From contig NZ_CP042582.1 of the NCBI RefSeq assembly GCF_008728835.1, positions 1,736,001-1,800,000 of the forward strand: DNA of 64,000 nt. Direction: 5' to 3'. The position numbers and the translations under genes were made by a program. Below the pieces are notes generated by a model. It worked only from the letters and a program-made list of their open reading frames with translations. It did no database searches and was not told the origin of the DNA. Below are positions 11,501-19,500 of this stretch, piece after piece. The stretch comes from Hypericibacter adhaerens. GTDB lineage: Bacteria; Pseudomonadota; Alphaproteobacteria; Dongiales; Dongiaceae. How positions within the stretch are numbered: position 1 is the stretch's first letter; every line of letters begins with the position of its first letter.

Positions 11501-13222
11501 GACGGCAACGACACGATCCACGGCGACAACGGCCTGGCGGAGAACGGCAACGATCTGATCTACGGCGGCAAGGGCAACGACTCGCTCTATGGCGACGAAG
11601 GCGACGACACCGTCCATGGCGGCGACGACCAGGACACGATCCTCGGCGGCAACGGCAACGATCAGCTCTATGGCGATACCGGCGTCGACTCGATCCTGGG
11701 CGGCTCCGGCTCCGACACCATCGACGGCGGCGGCGATGCCGACCACATTGCGGGCAACGAGGGCAGCGATCTGATCAATGGCGGCGAGGGCGACGACACC
11801 ATCGAGGGCGACGACCAGGCCGACACGATCGACGGCGGCAACGGCAGCGACCATATCTCGGGCGATGCCGGCAACGACTCGATCTTCGGGGGCGACGGCA
11901 ACGACAACATCACGGGCGACCAGGGCGACGACAAGATCGAGGGCGGCGCGGGTGCGGATCGTCTGGATGGCGGCAATGCGGGCGACGACACGCTGAGCTA
12001 TGCCCATGCGGGCGGCGGCATCGCCGTCAGCCTGGCCACCGGCCTGGGCACGCTGGGCGACGCGGCGGGCGATACGGTCAGCAACTTCGAGAACGTCACG
12101 GGCTCGAACTACGACGACACGATCACCGGCGACAGCCTCAACAACGTGATCCTGGGCGGCAACGGGGCCGACTCGCTGGATGGCGGCGGCGGCGACGACA
12201 CGCTGATCGGCGACGGCGGGGCCGACGGCAACGACACGCTCTTCGGCAATACCGGCAACGACAGTCTCGTCGGCGACATTGACGACGACCTGCTGAAGGG
12301 CGGCGATGGCAACGACACGATGGATGGCGGCACCGGCAACGACTCGCTCTATGGCGGCGACGGCAACGACTTCGGCCATGGCCGCGCCGGCAACGACTAC
12401 TTCTTCGAAGGGAAGAGCGACAGCGGTAACGACACCTACTTCGGCGACGAAGGCAACGACACGATGTATGGCGGCGAGGGCAACGACAGCCTCGACGGCG
12501 GCATCGACAACGACTGGCTCTATGGCGGCAACGGCCGCGACACGTTGTTCGGCGGCGAGGGCAACGACACGCTCTATGGCGGGGACAGCAACGACAGCCT
12601 CGACGGCGGCAACGGTGCTGACAGCCTCGACGGCGGCGACGGTCTGGATCTGCTGTTCGGCGGCGAGGGCGACGACACCCTCTATGGCGGCAGCAGCTCG
12701 GGCGGCTCCGACACGCTCAACGGCGGCGAGGGCAACGACCGTCTGGTCGCGGCCAGCGACAGCGACTACCACAATGGCGGCAACGGCCTCGACACCCTGC
12801 TGATCGCCACCAACGGCACCTTCGATCTCGACGCGAGCCGTACCTCGAGCATCGAGACGATCGATATGACGGACGGCACGCAGGACAACGACGCGCTCTA
12901 TCTCAGCCTGTCGGACGTGCTGGATCTGCATAACGACACCAACAACACGGCCACGGCGTCGTTCCTGTCGCAGAGCTGGAGCCTGCAGGTCTTCGTCAAG
13001 GGCGATACCGGCGGCGGCTCCGACGACGAGGTGCATCTCGGCAACCTGAGCACCAGCAGCAGCGATACCGGCTATCACAACACCGGTGTCACCACCGTGG
13101 TGGACGGCGTGACCTACGAGGTGTGGGGCTACTACAACGGTGGCGGCAACTACAGCAGCGCCGGCGCCTACAACGCCGACAGCTTCATCGCGATCAAGCA
13201 GGATCTCGACGTCAGCGCCTGA
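5735..13222 (+). CDS. Giant RTX repeat protein B, TAAG-type N-terminus
   Basis: 2495 residues. The ATG at 5735 is chosen because MATDSTTP is conserved in paralogues B, C and D and GGGGGC lies just upstream; an in-frame ATG 12 codons earlier is also conserved. Residues 1-45 are Ala/Pro-rich. Residues 46-120 form the shared N-terminal module (LKLDFDI ... MTMDEFLAALG), followed by PTAAGG (TAAG at 124-127). Residues 182-245 are a conserved linker with Cys211. Extended 14/15-residue RTX repeats run to about residue 1675, broken once by a non-repeat insert with CDC at about 434-470. After the junction GETVDASDSI come classic RTX nonapeptides. The C-terminal domain differs from the other four (IETIDMTDG ... 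GVTYEVWGYY) but keeps the type I secretion style. Predicted calcium-binding surface or matrix protein; exporter not in window. Confidence 0.92.
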   Translation: MATDSTTPITAGIGSDGHTGAPAAPEAAAGAGPAPAAPAAVQPGEVQLAAAKVVEVNEPAAGETVKVEVAADEQLKLDFDIAKSEVTETPEGIEITTPDGGHVLLVGMTMDEFLAALGVGELPTAAGGAQAGTGAANTGHFLTPFGLAGLLAGLFDNGPIGPTSLLYGVPEPLTGPIDKLDFHNCLFTPNNDCVDFDSVTGAVGVFYDEDCFYHALEGDDHVWLPSNKTEADEILYDPNHGFFGDEGNDAIYGGALNDIVSGGAGNDKLVGDGTCDSLFAAKGGNGGDSFFFAGSNDTLVGDAGNDTIIGDHLIGSNGDDSLGGDDSLVGGDGNDIIHGDKLLGANGDDTLHGDDKILGGKGRDLLVGDKMFGGLGDDVFDGNDRIWGDAGDDTILGDKMVGGPGDDLFFAQDTISGGDGDDKIIGDVIFGDKGGVSGAEKLVAYLDPCDCEDFEESVAFADITLAEGSGDDTIYADDSITGGNGKDVVLGGYIDGGNGDDYIQDEDKIFGENGSDELIGSAIFGGKGDDYISDDDKIVGGAGNDGILGGVVEGDSGNDTIYDSDCIYGGTGNDYIVGGKVVGGAGNDYLVNYDDIYGEDGDDSIVGDSIFGEKGDDTIYAGEDIYGGKGNDKLIGNLIAGNDGNDYIESHDYIYGEDGQDKIFGGQIDGGDGNDTVYAGDYMSGGRGNDLIEGDAIYGGEGDDYISSHDTAYGGDGDDKIFGGFIYGESGDDTIYAGDYVSAGNGDDTVLGNKLAGEYGDDSIDSHDTIYGDSGDDKIFGGKITGGVGNDTIHAGDTIRGGDGDDSIVGDTITGDNGNDLICASDVIAGGNGDDTIQGGYIAGGNGDDTIDAGDCIAGDNGDDTISGDTVRGQNGDDRISSHDDISGGDGEDNIFGGKIQGDLNDDTIHAGDNISGGSGNDTIGGDAIYGGEGNDLICSADHIEGDDGRDDIYGGYISGGSGNDTIDAGDCISGGNGVDDITGNSIYGDSGNDRIHSDDDISGDNGDDSIFGGFISGGNGDDTIHAGDRISGGAGNDHIWGDTIEGNKGNDLICSADHIEGDDGNDSISGGDIYGDDGEDTINAGDCISGGNGDDVISGNNISGGAGNDVVCSSDDITGDNGEDTISGGWIFGDAGNDTIHAGDDISGGSGNDTIQGDGIYGQNGDDLICSDDRIEGNQGNDTISGGLIEGNDGDDQVYAGDCISGGNGDDTIAGNEIRGGDGNDYINSGDDIFGNDGNDTILGGVISGGNGDDTVDAGDNIYGGKGEDTILGDSIFGDNGDDKLTGRDYISGGSGNDIVTGDSIFGGEGDDKLFGQDTIYGNDGNDSLNGGILAGGNGDDCITDNDSLFGGAGDDTILGSSISGGNGNDDITDNDTVYGDAGADTVVGSFIHGDAGDDTITDQDYIQTDGADSVVGDSIFGDDGDDKIVGSDLIYTYEDNDTVNGGVIDGGAGNDSISDRDSIEGGSGDDYLLGSSISGGEGNDQIDDGDTIYGGAGNDVIIGSNIDGGNGDDSIYDSDYIVADGEDSIVGDSIHGGNGRDYIYANDGLYAGAAADVVNGGVIFGDAGDDTIYDGDNMYGEDGDDSMLGGQIAGGAGNDAINDYDYMVGGNGNDTLVGDSIFGDDGNDSIYSGDWIEGGDGDDSIVGGGHIDGGNGNDYIYDRDTIYGGNGNDTIYGDAPGANDGLIGETVDASDSIDAGNGNDYVHGGAGDDTIYGGDGEDSLFGDNGNDSIYGGFGNDTIHGNEDNDVLNGGNGNDSLYGDNGDDTINGDWGNDTIFGGNGVDKVHGGENDDSVHGDNGNDLLWGDNGNDTIYGDEGNDAIDGGDNDDSLLGGNGNDTIYGNAGADTVLGGDGDDSIDGDATLFDGNDLLFGENGNDTIYGNVDQDTIFGGNGNDSVDGGLGEDTILGNNGNDTLAGNDGNDTIHGDNGLAENGNDLIYGGKGNDSLYGDEGDDTVHGGDDQDTILGGNGNDQLYGDTGVDSILGGSGSDTIDGGGDADHIAGNEGSDLINGGEGDDTIEGDDQADTIDGGNGSDHISGDAGNDSIFGGDGNDNITGDQGDDKIEGGAGADRLDGGNAGDDTLSYAHAGGGIAVSLATGLGTLGDAAGDTVSNFENVTGSNYDDTITGDSLNNVILGGNGADSLDGGGGDDTLIGDGGADGNDTLFGNTGNDSLVGDIDDDLLKGGDGNDTMDGGTGNDSLYGGDGNDFGHGRAGNDYFFEGKSDSGNDTYFGDEGNDTMYGGEGNDSLDGGIDNDWLYGGNGRDTLFGGEGNDTLYGGDSNDSLDGGNGADSLDGGDGLDLLFGGEGDDTLYGGSSSGGSDTLNGGEGNDRLVAASDSDYHNGGNGLDTLLIATNGTFDLDASRTSSIETIDMTDGTQDNDALYLSLSDVLDLHNDTNNTATASFLSQSWSLQVFVKGDTGGGSDDEVHLGNLSTSSSDTGYHNTGVTTVVDGVTYEVWGYYNGGGNYSSAGAYNADSFIAIKQDLDVSA
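10697..11846. repeat. Long direct repeat 2, copy 1 (RTX B middle)
   Basis: This 1150-base block matches 18740-19889 at an offset of 8043 bases. It covers the end of the extended array, the junction motif and the first classic RTX repeats. Between this block and long repeat 1 the two genes have clearly diverged, so identity is patchy and not a simple whole-gene copy. Confidence 0.8.
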
Positions 13223-13248
13223 TCCCGCCTTCCTCGCGGCTTTCGATG

Positions 13249-13278
13249 GCGGGCGCCCTGTCTGGGGCGTCCGCTTTT
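13249..13278 (+). terminator. Intrinsic terminator of RTX gene B
   Basis: GCGGGCGCCC at 13249-13258 pairs with GGGCGTCCGC at 13265-13274 (one G-T pair), followed by TTTT. It is the same hairpin family as after RTX A, C and D. Confidence 0.8.
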
Positions 13279-13616
13279 CCTTTGGGACTTCGGGGATCGC
13301 TCGAGCCGTGACATCCGCCTGACGGGACGGAGAGGCGACGACGCGTCGCGCGCCGAAGACATCACGCTCCCTATAACCATGCCGCCTGAAGGCGGCTCCC
13401 TCGCGCTCAACGGTCGCGGGCGCAGGGCAGGGCGAGCGCGAAAACCTCTTCCGGTCTCTGACCGGACCGCCATGAACACGAGAATGTCATTAAGTATTAG
13501 ATAGTTATCGGCTCGGCGAACCACTGCAGATTTTGCCGAAAATACGTTGGTCCGGATCCATATTTCCAAGGCCTTAGTCGGAGGCGGCTTGATTAAAAGT
13601 CAGTTAATCACATCCT
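13279..13616. other. Intergenic region between RTX B and C, no gene seen
   Basis: No supported coding sequence. The last 130 bases are AT-rich for this genome and contain CAGTTAATCACAT, shared with the leader of RTX B, just before the conserved GATGTAT element. Confidence 0.6.
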
Positions 13617-13675
13617 GATGTATCGGTCACCCTAGGAATCCAATCCAATTTACTTAAAAAATAGCTAATGTTTCC
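13617..13675 (+). promoter_or_regulatory. Conserved two-part upstream element of RTX C
   Basis: GATGTAT at 13617-13623 and TAATGTTTCC at 13666-13675, at 134 and 85 bases before the ATG. The second element is inside the identical block shared with RTX B; the first lies just outside it, so its conservation is independent evidence. Confidence 0.45.
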
Positions 13676-16544
13676 GCCGTGCCCGCGGCAAGACTCCGCG
13701 GGATTTCGGCACTCATGAGGGGTGCCGATCGACCTATTCGGGGGCAGATCATGGCGACGGACAGCACCACTCCCATCACGGCGGGTATCGGCAGCGACGG
13801 TCACACGGGCGCGCCGGCGGCACCGGAAGCGGCTGCGGGCGCCGGCCCGGCGCCCGCAGCCCCCGCGGCGGTGCAGCCGGGCGAGGTGCAGCTGGCGGCG
13901 GCCAAGGTGGTCGAGGTGAACGAGCCGGCGGCCGGCGAGACGGTGAAGGTGGAGGTCGCGGCCGACGAGCAGCTGAAGCTCGATTTCGACATCGCCAAGT
14001 CGGAAGTGACGGAGACCCCCGAGGGCATCGAGATCACCACCCCCGACGGTGGTCACGTGCTCCTGGTCGGCATGACCATGGACGAGTTCCTGGCGGCGCT
14101 GGGCGTCGGCGAGCTGCCGACCGCGGCCGGCGGCGCGCAGGCGGGCACAGGTGCGGCCAATACCGGCCACTTCCTCACTCCCTTCGGCCTGGCGGGCCTG
14201 CTCGCCGGCCTGTTCGACAACGGCCCGATCGGCCCGACCTCGCTGCTCTACGGCGTGCCGGAGCCCCTGACCGGCCCGATCGACAAGCTCGATTTCCACA
14301 ACTGCCTGTTCACGCCGAACAACGACTGCGTGGACTTCGATTCCGTCACGGGCGCGGTCGGCGTGTTCTATGACGAGGACTGCTTCTATCACGCCCTCGA
14401 GGGCGACGATCACGTCTGGCTGCCGTCGAACAAGACCGAGGCCGACGAGATCCTCTACGACCCGAACCACGGGTTCTTCGGCGACGAGGGCAACGACGCC
14501 ATCTATGGCGGCGCGCTGAACGACATCGTCTCGGGCGGCGCCGGCAACGACAAGCTGGTCGGCGACGGGACCTGCGACAGCCTGTTCGCGGCCAAGGGCG
14601 GCAACGGCGGCGACAGCTTCTTCTTCGCGGGCAGCAACGACACGCTGGTGGGCGATGCGGGCAACGACACCATCATCGGCGACCACCTGATCGGCTCGAA
14701 CGGCGACGATTCCCTGGGCGGCGACGATTCGCTGGTGGGCGGGGACGGCAACGACATCATCCACGGCGACAAGCTGCTCGGTGCCAACGGCGACGACACG
14801 CTGCACGGCGACGACAAGATCCTCGGCGGCAAGGGCCGGGACCTGCTGGTGGGCGACAAGATGTTCGGCGGCCTCGGGGACGATGTCTTCGACGGGAACG
14901 ACCGGATCTGGGGCGACGCCGGCGACGACACCATCCTGGGCGACAAGATGGTGGGCGGCCCTGGCGACGACCTGTTCTTCGCGCAAGACACGATCTCGGG
15001 CGGGGACGGCGACGACAAGATCATCGGCGACGTGATCTTCGGCGACAAGGGAGGCGTCAGCGGCGCCGAGAAGCTGGTCGCCTATCTCGATCCGTGCGAC
15101 TGCGAGGACTTCGAGGAGTCGGTGGCGTTCGCCGACATCACGCTGGCCGAGGGTTCCGGCGACGACACCATCTATGCCGACGATTCCATCACGGGCGGCA
15201 ACGGCAAGGACGTGGTGCTCGGCGGCTATATCGACGGCGGCAACGGCGACGACTACATCCAGGACGAAGACAAGATCTTCGGCGAGAACGGCAGCGACGA
15301 GCTGATCGGCAGCGCCATCTTCGGCGGCAAGGGCGACGACTACATCTCGGACGACGACAAGATCGTCGGCGGCGCCGGCAACGACGGGATCCTCGGCGGC
15401 GTGGTCGAGGGCGATTCCGGCAACGACACCATCTACGACAGCGACTGCATCTACGGCGGCACCGGCAACGACTATATCGTGGGCGGCAAGGTCGTCGGCG
15501 GCGCGGGCAACGACTATCTCGTCAACTACGACGACATCTACGGCGAGGACGGCGACGATTCGATCGTCGGCGATTCGATCTTCGGCGAGAAGGGCGACGA
15601 CACGATCTATGCCGGCGAGGACATCTACGGCGGCAAAGGCAACGACAAGCTGATCGGCAACCTCATCGCGGGCAACGACGGCAACGACTACATCGAGAGC
15701 CACGACTACATCTACGGCGAGGACGGCCAGGACAAGATCTTCGGCGGCCAGATCGACGGCGGCGACGGCAACGACACGGTCTATGCCGGCGACTATATGA
15801 GCGGCGGCCGCGGCAACGACCTGATCGAGGGCGACGCCATCTACGGCGGCGAGGGCGACGACTACATCTCCAGCCACGACACGGCCTATGGCGGCGACGG
15901 CGACGACAAGATCTTCGGCGGCTTCATCTACGGCGAGAGCGGCGACGACACGATCTATGCCGGCGACTATGTGTCGGCCGGCAACGGCGACGACACGGTC
16001 CTCGGCAACAAGCTGGCCGGCGAATACGGCGACGACAGCATCGACAGCCACGACACGATCTACGGCGACAGCGGCGACGACAAGATCTTCGGCGGCAAGA
16101 TCACCGGCGGCGTCGGCAACGACACGATCCATGCCGGCGACACGATCCGTGGCGGCGACGGCGACGACAGCATCGTCGGCGACACCATCACCGGCGACAA
16201 CGGCAACGACCTGATCTGCGCCAGCGACGTCATCGCGGGCGGCAACGGCGACGACACCATCCAGGGCGGCTACATCGCCGGGGGCAACGGCGACGACACG
16301 ATCGATGCCGGCGACTGCATCGCGGGCGACAACGGCGACGACACGATCAGCGGCGACACCGTCCGCGGCCAGAACGGCGACGACCGGATCAGCAGCCACG
16401 ACGACATCAGCGGCGGCGACGGCGAGGACAACATCTTCGGCGGCAAGATCCAGGGCGACCTGAACGACGACACGATCCACGCCGGCGACAACATCTCGGG
16501 CGGAAGCGGAAACGACACCATCGGCGGCGACGCCATCTACGGCG
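13635..16544. repeat. Long direct repeat 1, copy 2 (RTX C 5' part)
   Basis: Second copy of the 2910-base block at 5619-8528. It carries the leader, the N-terminal module, the Cys linker and about 650 residues of repeats. Beyond 16544 the sequence switches to GACAGCTATGGCCTC, unlike RTX B. Confidence 0.85.
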
Positions 16545-19500
16545 ACAGCTATGGCCTCGTCTCGGCCGATGACGGCGACGACCTGATCTGCAGCGCCGAC
16601 GATATTGCGGGCGGCAACGGCGACGACACGATCTTCGGCGGCTTCATCAACGGCGGCGGCGGCGACGACACGATCGACGCGGGCGACTGCATCACCGGCG
16701 ACAACGGCGACGACACGATCCAGGGCGATTCGATCGACGGCTACACCGGCGACGACCGGATCAGCACCCACGACTACATCTCGGGCGGTGCCGGCAACGA
16801 CACCATCCTGGGCGGCAACATCCTGGGCAACAAGGGCGACGACACGATCCATGCCGGCGACCGCATCACGGGCGGCGAAGGCCAGGACACCATCCAGGGC
16901 AACGTCATCTATGGCGGCGACGGCAACGACCTGATCTGCAGCGACGATCGCATCACCGGCGACGACGGCGACGACACCATCTATGGCGGCCTGATCCTCG
17001 GCGGGAACGGCGACGACACGATCGACGCCGGCGACTGCATCTCCGGCGGCAACGGCGACGACAGCATCCTGGGCGACACGGTCCAGGGCGACAACGGCAA
17101 CGACTCCATCGACACCCACGACAATATCTCGGGCGACGAGGGTGACGACACCATCAGCGGCGGGCTCGTCTACGGCGGCAATGGTGACGATGACATCTAT
17201 GCGCACGACGACATCAGTGGCGGCAACGGCGACGACCGGATCACCGGCAACGCCATCAACGGCAACAACGACAACGACAGCATCGTCAGCAGCGATCACA
17301 TCACCGGCGACAACGGCGAGGACAATATCCTCGGCGGCGTGATCCACGGGAACGAAGGCAACGACACCGTCTGGGCCAACGACAGCATCGACGGCGGCAG
17401 CGGCAACGACACGATCGCCGGCGACAGCATCTTCGGCGACAACGGCATCGATTATCTCACCGGTTACGACACGATCGACGGCGGCGACGGCAACGACCAT
17501 ATCTATGGCGGCCGGCTCGATGGCGGGAACGGCAACGACTATGTCAACAGCCGGGACTCGATCCTTGGCGGCGAAGGCGGCGACACGATCGCCGGCGACG
17601 ACGTCTATGGCGCCAACGGCGACGATCATCTGAACGGCGGCGACACGATCCTGGGCGGCGACGATGCCGACACCATCTTCGGCGGCGGCCTCTATGGCGG
17701 CGAGGGCTACGACACCATCTATGGCTATGACCATATTTGGGGTGGCGAGGGCGACGACACGATCGCCGGCAACCATATCGAGGGCAACGAGGACGACGAC
17801 AGCGTCGAGAGCCACGACACCATCGGCGGCGGCGACGGCGACGACATCATCCTCGGCGGCGTCATCAGCGGCGGCGAAGGCAATGACAGCGTCTACGCGG
17901 GCGACACCATCACCGGCGACAACGGCGATGACTCGATCCTCGGCGACTCGATCTTCGGCGACAACGGCAACGACAAGCTGGTCGGCCAGGACACGATCTC
18001 GGGCGGCGACGGCACTGACGACCTGGTCGGCGATTCGATCTTTGGCGGCAACGGCAACGACCATATGAACGGCGCCGACTCGATCTACGGCGGGAACGGC
18101 AACGACGACATCATCGGCGGCCTGCTGAATGGCGGCGATGGCGACGACAGCATCTCCGACCACGATACGATCTACGGCGAGAACGGCAATGACTCGATCC
18201 TGGGCGGTTCGATCGAGGGCGGCAACGGCAACGACGGGATCGACGACAGCGATACGATCTACGGCGGCGCCGGCAATGACGTGATCCTGGGCAGCAGCAT
18301 CTCGGGCGACAACGGCGACGACTCGATCTACGACGCGGACTCCATCGTGGCGGATGGCGAGGACAGCATCGTCGGCGATTCGATCCACGGCGGAAACGGC
18401 CGCGACTACATCTATTCCACCGATCACATCTATGCGGGACTGAGCGCCGATCTGGTCAATGGCGGCGTCGTCTTTGGTGACAACGGCGACGACACGATCT
18501 CCGACGGCGACCAGCTCTTTGGCGAGGGTGGCGACGACAGCATTCTGGGCGGCCAGATCGCCGGTGGCGCGGGCAACGACCAGATCAACGACGCGGACGG
18601 CATCGGCGGCGGCGATAACAATGACACGCTGGTCGGCGACTCCATCCTCGGCGGGGACGGTAACGACAGCATCTACAGCAACGACTATATCCAGGGCGAC
18701 GAAGGCGACGACTCCATCCTCGGCGGCGGCCTTATCGACGGCGGCAACGGCAACGACTACATCTACGACCGCGACACGATCTACGGCGGCAACGGCAACG
18801 ACACGATCTATGGCGATGCGCCGGGCGCCAACGACGGCCTGATCGGCGAGACGGTCGACGCGAGCGACTCGATCGATGCCGGCAACGGCAACGACTATGT
18901 CCATGGCGGCGCCGGCGACGACACGATCTACGGCGGCGATGGCGAAGATTCGCTGTTCGGCGACAACGGCAACGACTCCATCTATGGCGGGTTCGGCAAC
19001 GACACGATCCACGGCAACGAGGACAACGACGTCCTCAATGGCGGGAACGGAAACGACTCGCTCTACGGCGACAACGGCGACGACACCATCAACGGCGACT
19101 GGGGCAACGACACGATCTTCGGCGGCAACGGCGTCGACAAGGTCCATGGCGGCGAGAACGACGACAGCGTCCATGGCGACAATGGCAACGACTTGCTGTG
19201 GGGCGACAACGGCAACGACACCATCTACGGCGACGAAGGCAACGACGCGATCGACGGCGGCGACAACGACGACTCGCTGCTCGGCGGCAATGGCAACGAC
19301 ACGATCTACGGCAATGCCGGCGCCGACACCGTCCTTGGCGGCGATGGCGACGACTCGATCGACGGCGACGCCACTCTGTTCGACGGCAACGACCTGCTGT
19401 TCGGCGAGAACGGCAACGACACCATCTACGGCAATGTCGACCAGGACACGATCTTCGGCGGCAACGGCAACGACAGCGTCGACGGCGGCCTCGGCGAGGA

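Noticed and set aside
5597-13078. Antisense open frame of 2493 codons opposite RTX gene B, and similar ones opposite C, D and E
   Set aside because: The repeated GGC-AAC-GAC type codons lack stop codons in the reverse frame, so long antisense frames arise by themselves. Their product is a low-complexity Val/Ala/Asp repeat with no start signal or domain.
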